DNA of 7,080 bases. Source: Bacillota bacterium (GTDB taxonomy: Bacteria; Bacillota; Clostridia; Peptostreptococcales; Anaerovoracaceae). Shown here piece by piece: positions 1-5,457 of this stretch (within the stretch, counting starts at the first letter, position 1; each line of letters begins with the position of its first letter). The position numbers were made by a program, and so were the translations under genes. The notes under the pieces were generated by a model, which was given only the letters and a program-made list of their open reading frames with translations, was not told the origin of the DNA and made no database searches. Location of the stretch: positions 1 to 7,080 of the forward strand of contig JAFWFF010000191.1 of the NCBI GenBank assembly GCA_017515765.1, in the 5' to 3' direction.

Positions 1-109
1 CATCACCGGTCAGGAGCAGATACGCCGCCGCCTTTGAAGCGGCTGCGGCGCAGCTTCCCGTGGTGAAGCCTGATCTCAGTTCTTTGTTTTTGTCGGTCGT
101 GTCGTTCAT
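1..109 (-). CDS. cbiD: Cobalt-precorrin-5B C1-methyltransferase CbiD (N-terminal fragment, cut by window edge)
   Basis: Reading leftward from the ATG at 109-107, 36 codons are visible before the window ends. The protein opens with a short polar stretch (MNDTTDKNK), then ELRSGFTTGSCAAAASKAAA. The LRxGxTTGxCAAAAxKAA pattern is the signature N-terminus of CbiD, which methylates C1 of cobalt-precorrin-5B in the anaerobic corrin pathway using S-adenosylmethionine. A Shine-Dalgarno sequence (GGAGAG, 121-116) sits 6 bases before the ATG. The gene starts 17 bases after the cobD stop codon, so it is almost certainly the next gene of the leftward operon. Only the N-terminus is available, so completeness cannot be judged. 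The family call rests on this diagnostic motif plus the cobalamin context. Confidence 0.92.
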   Translation of the reverse strand, partial: MNDTTDKNKELRSGFTTGSCAAAASKAAAYLLLTGD

Positions 110-126
110 GCTGATCTCTCCGGTGT

Positions 127-1212
127 CTATGCATTGGTCCGGGCGAAGATCCCGCGGACCGCAGCCATAAGCTTGTCATTGTCCCCGGGCCTTCCGACGG
201 ATATGCGGATATATGATGAGTCAAGGCCTCTGAAATTCGCGCAGCTCCTCAGCAGGATGCCTTGTCCGGAAGCGAGCTCCTCCAGGAACTTTAAGCCGTC
301 GGAACCTGCCGGGACGCGTATGAGGATGAAGTTGGTATCGGAAGGGAAGACGGTGAATCCGAGCCCGGTCAGGCACTCTGTTAGGCGCGCGCGTTCTGCC
401 GCGTTGCGCTTCAGTGAATCCGCCGCATAATCTGTGGTCTTCTGTACTTCGGCGCAGGCGATCCCGACCGCTTCCGAAAAGACGGAGAGGTTCCACTCCG
501 GGAGGGCAAGCCGGATCCTCTCCGCAGCCTCGCGCGAACCGCAGACCACGTAACCGATCCTGGCGCCGGGGACCGCGAAGATCTAGGTGAAGGCTTTGAC
601 GCGCAGAAGCCCGCCGAACGGCTGAATTTCAGATGCTTCCCGATCCGCCGCGCCGGTCTTCCCGCGAGAAGTCAGGTCGATGAAGCACTCGTCGAGCACG
701 GCGGTGATCCCGCGCTCGCGGCAGATGCCGAGAATGTCAGTTTTGACGGCAGGGGGGATGAGGCGTCCGGTCGGGTTGTTCGGATCGGCGAGGAAGAGCA
801 TATCGATGTCGGCTTCGCGGACAAAGCTGCACGCAGCCTCGCCCAGGCAGAATCCGTCTTCCGGGCTGAGCGTGAAGCGCTCCTGCTCAATGCCTCCGCA
901 GGCTCTTTCGTATCCGGAGTAGCAGGGATCGAACAGGCCTATCCTGCGCGGTGAAAAAGCCCTTACTATTGCAGTGAAGAGCTCGGAAGCGCCGTTCCCG
1001 CAGACGATGAGATCCGGGTCCGCGTCTTCAAGCGCGCCGATCGCTTCCCTGAGCGCCCGGTATTCCGGGTCGGGATACCTGTTCATCTTAAGAGCGGCTT
1101 CCCTCGCTGCCTGAAGGACCGGTTCGGGAAGGGGGCAGGCGTTCACGCTTGCCGAGAGGTCTGTATCTATGCCGTCCAGCCAGCCTGTGCCGCCGTGAGG
1201 ATGCTTAATCAT
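127..1212 (-). pseudogene. cobD: Threonine-phosphate decarboxylase CobD, interrupted by an in-frame amber codon at the PLP lysine
   Basis: CobD is a PLP enzyme of the aminotransferase class I/II fold (histidinol-phosphate aminotransferase-like). It decarboxylates L-threonine O-3-phosphate to (R)-1-amino-2-propanol phosphate, the substrate of CbiB. Read as one frame, 1212-127 gives 361 residues, close to the usual length of about 360. Visible landmarks are the N-terminal HGG (residues 6-8), DLSASVN (18-24), CGNGASE (71-77), NNPTGR (145-150), Asp174 of LDE, the PGARIGY motif (215-221) and Arg336 of YIRIS. Residue 210, in the context AFT-x-IFAVPG, is where the family has the Schiff-base lysine. 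Here the codon is TAG (585-583). The frame continues unbroken on both sides, so this is a point change (AAG to TAG), not a frameshift. As written, translation makes an inactive 209-residue N-terminal piece. A C-terminal piece could only start internally, for example at GTG 549. The ATG at 1212 overlaps the cobQ stop by 8 bases (ATGATTAA), implying translational coupling. The terminal stop at 129-127 is also TAG. The family is certain; whether the gene is dead, misread or recoded is open. Confidence 0.9.
583..585 (-). other. In-frame TAG replacing the catalytic lysine codon of cobD
   Basis: On the minus strand the codons read GTC AAA GCC TTC ACC TAG ATC TTC GCG (V K A F T stop I F A). In this family the segment is (F/L)T-K-x-(F/Y)-A-x-PG-x-R-x-GY, so the stop lies exactly on the PLP-binding lysine. 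One A-to-T transversion of AAG explains it. TAG also ends cobD itself and cbiK (3871-3869), both at family-typical C-termini, so this genome uses TAG as an ordinary terminator. Confidence 0.95.
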
Positions 1213-2719
1213 CTTCTGATATCCTCGCTTCCCTGAGCATCGCGTAGATCGCCTTCATATCCATGTTCTCCTCAAGAACGTCTGCGAGGCGGTCGTATTC
1301 TTTCTCTTTGAATTCGCGGCGGCTCATCTCGCCTGTGGTGTCCGCGGTCACGCCTTTGGATTTCGCGAGGCAGCGGATCACGCTTCCCGCGACTCCTGCC
1401 TCATCAAAGAAACCGTGCACGTATGTGCCGTAGACGTTTCCGCACCTGACGCCGGTCCCGGCGGGGGTGAAGGCGCTAAGTTCTTCTCCCTCTTCGCAAA
1501 CGGGTACGGTCTTTCCCATATGGATCTCGTAGCCGGTTATCCCGCGGCCGGTGAGCTCCGGGAAACAGGCTCCTCCGTCGAGGACCGAGCCTTCGAACTG
1601 GCGGGTGGTCTTTACGGCCTCCATGACCGTTTTGATCGGGAGGAGCCCGAGGCCCTCTTCGGATCCGCCGTCCTCGACTCCGAGCGGGTCGCAGACCTCG
1701 CGGCCGAGGATCTGGAAGCCGCCGCAGATCCCGAAGAGAGGCCTTCCGGAAGCTTTATGCGCCCGGATGAGCTCCTCCATCCCGGATGACCTGATCCAGC
1801 GGAGGTCGGCGATCGTGTTCTTTGATCCCGGGATCACGACCATGTCGGGATCGCCGAAATCGCGGACGTCGTCCACGTAGCGCACGGAAACGTCCCGGAA
1901 CTGCTCGAATACGTCGAGATCGGTGAAATTCGAGAGCCAGGGGAGCCTGACGCAGACAATGTCGATGGCTTTCGCGTCCCGCGGGCTTTTCCGGAGGAAC
2001 CTTTCGGAGAGGGAATCCTCGTCCTCGAGCCTGAGTTTGGTGTATGGCACCACTCCGACAAAGGGGACGGGGAGCATATCCTTCATCATCTCGATGCCCG
2101 GATCGAGCAAAGTCTTGTCGCCGCGGAATTTGTTTATGACGAGGCCGGCGAGGTGGCTCTTTTCCTTTTCGGAGAAGAGCATATACGTGCCGAGCAGCTG
2201 GGCAAAGACGCCGCCGCGGTCGATGTCTCCGACCAGGATGACAGGCGCGTTGAGCATCTCGGCGAGTCCCATATTGACTATGTCCTTCTGCCTCAGGTTT
2301 ATCTCGGCGGGCGAGCCCGCGCCTTCGATCACGACTATGTCGCATTGATCCGCAAGCTGCCTGAAAGCGGACTTGACCTCGGGGATGAGGCTGAGCTTAT
2401 ATTGGAAATACTCGCGGGCGGTCATATTGCCGATCGAGCGGCCGTTCACTATGACCTGGGAGCTCGCGTCCGCGGTAGGCTTGAGGAGGATCGGATTCAT
2501 GGCAAAAGAGGGCTCGACGCCGCAGGCCTCTGCCTGCATCGCCTGCGCCCTGCCTATCTCGAGCCCCTCCGGCGTAACGAAGGAGTTCAGCGCCATGTTC
2601 TGGGATTTGAAGGGGCGGACCCTGTATCCGTCTCTGGAGAACACTCTGCAGAGACCGGCGGCCAGAAGGCTCTTGCCCGCGTTGGACATGGTGCCCTGGA
2701 CCATTATTACTTTAGCCAT
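1205..2719 (-). CDS. cobQ: Adenosylcobyric acid synthase, glutamine-hydrolysing (CobQ/CbiP)
   Basis: This cytoplasmic enzyme performs the ATP- and glutamine-dependent amidation of the b, d, e and g side chains of adenosylcobyrinic acid a,c-diamide, giving adenosylcobyric acid. The 504-residue product matches the usual length of about 500. The N-terminal dethiobiotin-synthetase-like ATPase domain shows the P-loop GTMSNAGKS (residues 9-17), IEGAGSPAEINL (131-142) and DIDRGG (165-170). The C-terminal class I glutamine amidotransferase domain has the nucleophile Cys332 in FGICGGFQ and the catalytic His435 in GTYVHGFF. The frame is open for 25 codons upstream, but I chose the ATG at 2719. It begins MAKVIMVQGT, as family members do, and has a strong Shine-Dalgarno (AGGAGG, 2733-2728) 8 bases upstream. 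The stop is TAA at 1207-1205, overlapping the cobD start. The gene follows the tandem-domain lipoprotein after a 141-base gap with no convincing minus-strand terminator, so it probably belongs to the same riboswitch-controlled transcript. Confidence 0.96.
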   Translation of the reverse strand: MAKVIMVQGTMSNAGKSLLAAGLCRVFSRDGYRVRPFKSQNMALNSFVTPEGLEIGRAQAMQAEACGVEPSFAMNPILLKPTADASSQVIVNGRSIGNMTAREYFQYKLSLIPEVKSAFRQLADQCDIVVIEGAGSPAEINLRQKDIVNMGLAEMLNAPVILVGDIDRGGVFAQLLGTYMLFSEKEKSHLAGLVINKFRGDKTLLDPGIEMMKDMLPVPFVGVVPYTKLRLEDEDSLSERFLRKSPRDAKAIDIVCVRLPWLSNFTDLDVFEQFRDVSVRYVDDVRDFGDPDMVVIPGSKNTIADLRWIRSSGMEELIRAHKASGRPLFGICGGFQILGREVCDPLGVEDGGSEEGLGLLPIKTVMEAVKTTRQFEGSVLDGGACFPELTGRGITGYEIHMGKTVPVCEEGEELSAFTPAGTGVRCGNVYGTYVHGFFDEAGVAGSVIRCLAKSKGVTADTTGEMSRREFKEKEYDRLADVLEENMDMKAIYAMLREARISEDD

Positions 2720-2727
2720 CGATCGTA

Positions 2728-2753
2728 CCTCCTTGCGGGGATCGGCCCGCAAG
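2728..2753 (-). promoter_or_regulatory. cobQ ribosome binding site with adjoining hairpin
   Basis: A perfect 8-base inverted repeat (arms 2732-2739 and 2746-2753, loop of 6) lies directly upstream of cobQ. Its start-proximal arm shares its last two bases with the AGGAGG Shine-Dalgarno (2733-2728). Folding would partly occlude ribosome access. It may be a translational control element or a chance GC-rich hairpin. Confidence 0.4.
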
Positions 2754-2860
2754 ATGACTCGCGGTCCTCCGCGCAGCCCGGAATGGGGAAGCACAGCAGG
2801 ACCGCAGGAATTATCAGTAGAAATCTATTCGGTTGGATTGCGGCAGGGCCGCTGTTTTGC

Positions 2861-3781
2861 TTACTGGATGGAGGCGGAGTCCAGCCTGATCTTGTATTCG
2901 ATCTCGTGCGGGGTGCTCATGGCCGTGGTGTCGGCGAGCACTGTGATGAACCTGTCGAATACGGAGACCGGGATCTCGAAGACCGAATTGCCCTCGGTGT
3001 TGACCGGGAGGTATTTCTCGCCTTCCACTACCATATAGTCGTAGTTCGGGCTGCTCCAGCCGACCGTGAGAGTGCACTTGCCGCCGCTCACAACGAGCTT
3101 GGCAGGGGAGTCCACTGAAGCTTTGCCGGATCCGCCGCTGAGTTCGACCGCGACTGTATACTCGCCGTCGGCGAGAGCAAGGCTCTCCGCGGTATTCAGA
3201 ATTCCGTCGGCAAAGGCGTCCAAAGGAAGGGAATCGCTTCTGAAGACCAGAGTCCTCTCGTACCATTTCTCTTTCTTGTCGCTGAAAGCCGCGAGGTCGA
3301 TCCCCTTGTCGAGCGCTTCGACGGGGATGGTGAACGTGTGGGCTCCTGACGCGTCTTCAACGGGGAGGACGTAGTCCGCTTCGGCCGCGGCGACGGCTTC
3401 TTCACCGGTTCCGGGGAACACATAGCGGTAGCCTTTGCCGCCCATGGTCATCACTGCGGTCATCTCGCCGTTCGCTACGGTGAGCTCGCAGGACGAGATC
3501 TTGAACATCGATGAGCTGCAGCTCACGGTGACGTCATATGTGCCGTCCTTCAGATCTTTTCCTTCGATCGGGACCATCCAGTCCTCGACCACGTCTTCGA
3601 CTTCGGTCATCTCAGACGAGTCGGCTATCTGGGAGTCGCCGGACGACTCCTGCTGCTGTTCTTCCTGCTGCTCCTGCTGTTCCTGTCCGCCGCCGTTGTC
3701 CGCCGGCTCCTTTGATCCGCAGCCTGCCGCGAATATCATCAGCGCGATCAGCAAAACCGCCAGAATGCTTCTTTTCTTCAT
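2861..3781 (-). CDS. Lipoprotein with two tandem ~100-residue domains, function unknown
   Basis: The protein has 306 residues. Residues 1-21 form a lipoprotein signal peptide: MKKR, a hydrophobic core and the lipobox FAAGC with Cys21 as the lipidation site. A Gln/Glu-rich linker (about 29-50) and an acidic segment follow. The rest is two domains that resemble each other, about 79-184 and 205-304. Each starts DG(T/E)Y(D/T)V, has an L-x-V-x-x-G strand, a Y-(L)-P-V step, an F-x-IPV motif and ends near a DS(L/A)S-like turn. The second contains the conspicuous segments WSSPNYDYM (242-250) and AMSTPHEIEY (287-296). The pattern suggests beta-sandwich surface domains. The protein is presumably anchored on the outer face of the membrane. 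It lies between a lipoprotein cobaltochelatase and cobQ, which suggests a role in metal, heme-like or corrinoid handling, but this is inference from context. I do not recognise a named family with certainty. The stop is TAA, and the Shine-Dalgarno is an AGGAAGAGGAAG-like stretch just upstream of the ATG. Confidence 0.85.
   Translation of the reverse strand: MKKRSILAVLLIALMIFAAGCGSKEPADNGGGQEQQEQQEEQQQESSGDSQIADSSEMTEVEDVVEDWMVPIEGKDLKDGTYDVTVSCSSSMFKISSCELTVANGEMTAVMTMGGKGYRYVFPGTGEEAVAAAEADYVLPVEDASGAHTFTIPVEALDKGIDLAAFSDKKEKWYERTLVFRSDSLPLDAFADGILNTAESLALADGEYTVAVELSGGSGKASVDSPAKLVVSGGKCTLTVGWSSPNYDYMVVEGEKYLPVNTEGNSVFEIPVSVFDRFITVLADTTAMSTPHEIEYKIRLDSASIQ
3653..3675 (-). repeat. 23-base direct repeat, copy 1 (Gln/Glu linker codons)
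   Basis: This stretch is identical over 23 bases to 4748-4770 in cbiK and lies in the same reading frame. It encodes the Glu/Gln-rich linker just after the lipobox. It may reflect a shared origin of the two lipoprotein N-termini, or simple-sequence drift in CAG/GAA codons. Confidence 0.7.
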
Positions 3782-3800
3782 GATCTTCCTCTTCCTTTAT

Positions 3801-3855
3801 GATACGGACAGGCCGATGCGCCGTATCGGCGCGCCGGCCTGTTTTTGTTTTATTT
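3801..3855 (+). terminator. Nested GC-rich hairpin with a plus-strand T-tract between cbiK and the lipoprotein gene
   Basis: An outer 8-base perfect stem (3808-3815 with 3835-3842) encloses, after a 2-base internal loop, a 5-base stem (3818-3822 with 3828-3832) with loop GTATC. On the plus strand it is followed by TTTTTGTTTTATTT (3842-3855), a textbook intrinsic terminator. No plus-strand gene precedes it. On the minus strand, the direction of the operon, the T-run is missing and the hairpin would act as an intercistronic stem-loop. A competing 7-base pairing (GATACGG 3801-3807 with CCGTATC 3821-3827) is incompatible with the inner stem. Confidence 0.6.
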
Positions 3856-3868
3856 GTTCAGTTGCTGA

Positions 3869-4876
3869 CTACAGGGTGTCGATGGCAGCCTGGGCGTGCT
3901 CGACGAAGATCTGCTGGATCTCGGGGAACTGTCCGAGGCCTCTCAGCAGGCAGGTGACTTCGTAACCGGCAGCGGTGAACTGGCTGTACCAGGACTCGGG
4001 ATCTTCCGGATCCGCCATATCGTTGTTGGCGTGGTCGCCGGCAACGATCATAAGGGGCTCAAGGATGACTTTCTTGTAGGTGCCCTTGGCGTTGATGGCT
4101 TCGATCAGGTCCTCGAGGGAGGGCTCGGCCTCAACGGTTCCGACATAGTAGTTCTCATATCCGAGGTTGTTGAATACGCCCTGCATCTGGGCATAGACTT
4201 TGTTGTATTCGTGCTCGGTGCCGTGTCCCATGAAGCAGATGGCGGTCTCGCCGTCGTCATATTCCTTGGTGGCTTCGTAGACGATCTTCGCTACTCTCTC
4301 AAAGTCCTCGTCGGAGGTGAGGAGGGGCTCGCCGACTACGATCTTGTCAAAAGCGTCGCTGTAGTTCGCAAGCTCGGCGATGACGTCGTCATACTCGAAT
4401 CCGTGCATGAGGTGGGTCGGCTGTACGACAAGGGTCTTGACTCCGTTGGCAACGGCGCGGTCCATGGCCTGGCCGAAGTTGTCGATCACTTCGCCGTCTC
4501 TTCTCTGGACGTGGTCGATGATGATCTGGGCGGTGAATCCGCGGCGTACGCTGAATTCCGGGAAGGCTTTCTCAAGAGCGTCTTCGATGGCGCCGATGGT
4601 CATCCTTCTGCTGTCGTTGAAGCTTGTTCCGAAGCTGACTACCAGGAGTTCCTGCTCGCCGATCTCGTCCTGGTTCCTGGGGTTGTCCAGGGAGGCGTCG
4701 CCGGTCTCGTAGTTCTCTTCGTCTTCTTCCTCTTCAGCTTCTTCTTCCTGCTGTTCTTCCTGCTGCTCCTCCTGCTGGTCCTCGCCTGCAGGCTCTTCTT
4801 TCTTTCCACATCCGGCCAGCATCATCATGACCATCGTGAGTACGAGCAGAAGTGCGATGATTGATCTCTTTTTCAT
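3869..4876 (-). CDS. cbiK: Lipoprotein-anchored sirohydrochlorin cobaltochelatase (CbiK type)
   Basis: CbiK inserts Co2+ into sirohydrochlorin (factor II), the cobalt-committing step of anaerobic B12 synthesis. The 335-residue protein has a lipoprotein signal peptide (lipobox LAGC, Cys23), a very acidic Gln/Glu linker (about 32-56) and a full chelatase domain (about 76-335, near the 264 residues of Salmonella CbiK). Landmarks are LLVVSFGTSF (77-86), RRGFTA (111-116), GEPLL (182-186), MGHGTEH (216-222) and VAGDHANNDMA (278-288). By my recall of the Salmonella enzyme, its metal-site residues Glu89, His145 and His207 correspond here to Glu161, His218 and His282, all present, so the domain looks active. 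Export is unusual for a biosynthetic chelatase. Desulfovibrio vulgaris has a periplasmic CbiK, which is precedent. The ATG at 4876 has an AAAGGAG Shine-Dalgarno about 12 bases upstream. The stop is TAG. The gene is first in the operon, directly behind the cobalamin riboswitch and its terminator, so B12 should repress it. Confidence 0.95.
   Translation of the reverse strand: MKKRSIIALLLVLTMVMMMLAGCGKKEEPAGEDQQEEQQEEQQEEEAEEEEDEENYETGDASLDNPRNQDEIGEQELLVVSFGTSFNDSRRMTIGAIEDALEKAFPEFSVRRGFTAQIIIDHVQRRDGEVIDNFGQAMDRAVANGVKTLVVQPTHLMHGFEYDDVIAELANYSDAFDKIVVGEPLLTSDEDFERVAKIVYEATKEYDDGETAICFMGHGTEHEYNKVYAQMQGVFNNLGYENYYVGTVEAEPSLEDLIEAINAKGTYKKVILEPLMIVAGDHANNDMADPEDPESWYSQFTAAGYEVTCLLRGLGQFPEIQQIFVEHAQAAIDTL
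4748..4770 (-). repeat. 23-base direct repeat, copy 2 (Gln/Glu linker codons of cbiK)
   Basis: Identical over 23 bases to 3653-3675 and in the same reading frame, encoding the Gln/Glu linker after the CbiK lipobox. The signal peptides of the two proteins also match closely (MKKRSI followed by a Leu-rich core ending AGCG). Confidence 0.7.
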
Positions 4877-4900
4877 TGTTGTTAAATTCTCCTTTCAACG

Positions 4901-4954
4901 AAAAAAGCTTTTGTGCTGCCGCATCTCCGCAAAGAGGCACATCAACACAAAAGC
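4901..4954 (-). terminator. Intrinsic terminator in the riboswitch expression platform
   Basis: On the minus strand a 12-base stem (4954-4943 with 4918-4907, including one G-U pair) is followed at once by six T residues (4906-4901). The stem core is GCTTTTGTG with CACAAAAGC. The 24-base loop can form a small CTC/GAG stem. It lies about 80 bases after the B12 box and 24 bases before the cbiK start codon. This is where a transcription-terminating expression platform belongs, so bound cobalamin would be expected to favour termination before cbiK. Confidence 0.85.
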
Positions 4955-5005
4955 ACATCGCACGCTTGCGTCATGAGTCAAACCCACGTGACCTCATTCA
5001 CGGTA

Positions 5006-5022
5006 TCCGGCAATCATCCGGA
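5006..5022 (-). promoter_or_regulatory. Small hairpin between the riboswitch aptamer and its terminator
   Basis: TCCGG and CCGGA arms (5 base pairs, 7-base loop ATGATTG on the minus strand) sit just after the aptamer. The position fits the extra downstream stem often found in cobalamin riboswitches, or part of an antiterminator. This is a structural inference only. Confidence 0.4.
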
Positions 5023-5027
5023 CAGAT

Positions 5028-5213
5028 CAGCCTTCGGCAGGTTTCCTGGCTTGAGGGTCACAGCTCGGCGCCGCCTTCCCGGAACCGCCCCGATGTTGAA
5101 CGGTATCTCCAGTGACATAATGGCGCTTCGCTCGCCTGATACAGTGACGGGATCGCACGGGACTCACACCCGTTTCCCTTTTGACCGCGCGCTTGGACAC
5201 GCGGCACCGACTG
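5028..5213 (-). promoter_or_regulatory. Cobalamin riboswitch aptamer
   Basis: The minus strand carries the conserved B12 box AAGCCAGGAAACCTGCC (5052-5036) near the 3' end. Upstream are GGTGCC near the 5' end, then AAAAGGGAA followed by GGTGTGAGTCCC and CCCGTCACTGT, and a further ATGTCACTGG element. All are hallmarks of cobalamin riboswitches in the correct order. CAGTC (5213-5209) can pair with GGCTG (5032-5028) to close the aptamer as P1, which sets the limits given. The element is oriented toward cbiK and the rest of the leftward cobalamin operon and is followed by an intrinsic terminator. It should bind adenosyl- or methylcobalamin and lower expression when the cofactor is abundant. Exact ends are approximate. 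Confidence 0.95.
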
Positions 5214-5312
5214 CTTTCGATTGTTCCGCAGGCAATTCTACCACCAAAACTACCTTATTACAAGGGATTTCGCGTACAAAACTGCCGAAAACCGCATAAT
5301 TCTGCCGTTTTC

Positions 5313-5340
5313 AGAATATTCAGCGCTCCGACGTGAGCAA
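5313..5340 (-). promoter_or_regulatory. Candidate promoter for the leftward operon
   Basis: On the minus strand TTGCTC (5340-5335) and TATTCT (5318-5313) are separated by 16 bases, a weak sigma-70-like match. It would start transcription about 90 bases before the riboswitch aptamer. Other AT-rich hexamers between 5250 and 5300 could serve instead. Confidence 0.25.
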
Positions 5341-5382
5341 AGCCGGGCTGCCGCGGCACGGCGTCCGGCCAAACGCCCGCGC

Positions 5383-5411
5383 TTTCGTTTTGGGCTTTCT
5401 TGGTGTATACT
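5383..5411 (+). promoter_or_regulatory. Candidate promoter for cbiB-cbiC
   Basis: TATACT (5406-5411) is a good -10 hexamer about 47 bases before the cbiB start. The matching -35 region, 17 bases upstream (TTTCGT, 5383-5388), is poor, so an activator or another sigma factor may be involved. The -10 sits inside an inverted repeat. Confidence 0.4.
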
Positions 5412-5425
5412 GTCGGAGAAAGCCC
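5392..5425 (+). repeat. Perfect 9-base inverted repeat bracketing the cbiB -10 box
   Basis: GGGCTTTCT (5392-5400) and AGAAAGCCC (5417-5425) form a perfect inverted repeat with a 16-base centre that holds TATACT. The midpoint of the repeat (5408.5) coincides with the midpoint of the -10 hexamer. This is the geometry of a repressor operator. It has no T-tract, so it is not a terminator. Confidence 0.6.
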
Positions 5426-5457
5426 GGAAAGATCGTAATGGTATAAGAGGCGGTTCA

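Noticed and set aside
127..1212. A global reassignment of TAG to a sense codon in this genome
   Set aside because: cbiK ends with TAG at the family-typical C-terminus, and read-through would run across the intercistronic hairpin. cobD also ends in TAG. Site-specific suppression cannot be excluded, but a blanket reassignment does not fit.
2720..2794. A 25-codon N-terminal extension of cobQ starting at 2794
   Set aside because: The extension is not typical of CobQ, and the strong Shine-Dalgarno precedes the internal ATG at 2719, where the conserved N-terminus begins.
2840..2852. A short GC hairpin followed by TGTTTT on the plus strand, as a terminator
   Set aside because: The stem is only 5 base pairs and the T-tract is short and broken. 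On the minus strand, where the operon runs, no T-tract follows.
2153..3118. A 321-codon plus-strand open frame opposite cobQ and the lipoprotein gene
   Set aside because: It crosses two well-supported minus-strand genes and the gap between them, with no ribosome binding site or motif of its own.
3896..4864. A 322-codon plus-strand open frame opposite cbiK
   Set aside because: It mirrors cbiK codon for codon. Its hydrophobic Phe/Leu runs are simply the complement of the Glu/Gln linker codons. No family resemblance was seen.
5349..5358. A 10-base palindrome (TGCCGCGGCA) between the divergent promoters
   Set aside because: Short GC palindromes are common at this base composition, and nothing else marks it as a binding site.
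5221..5457. An N-terminal extension of cbiB of about 79 codons
   Set aside because: It lies over the start of the riboswitch side and both candidate promoters, has a composition unlike CbiB, and the family N-terminus begins at GTG 5458.
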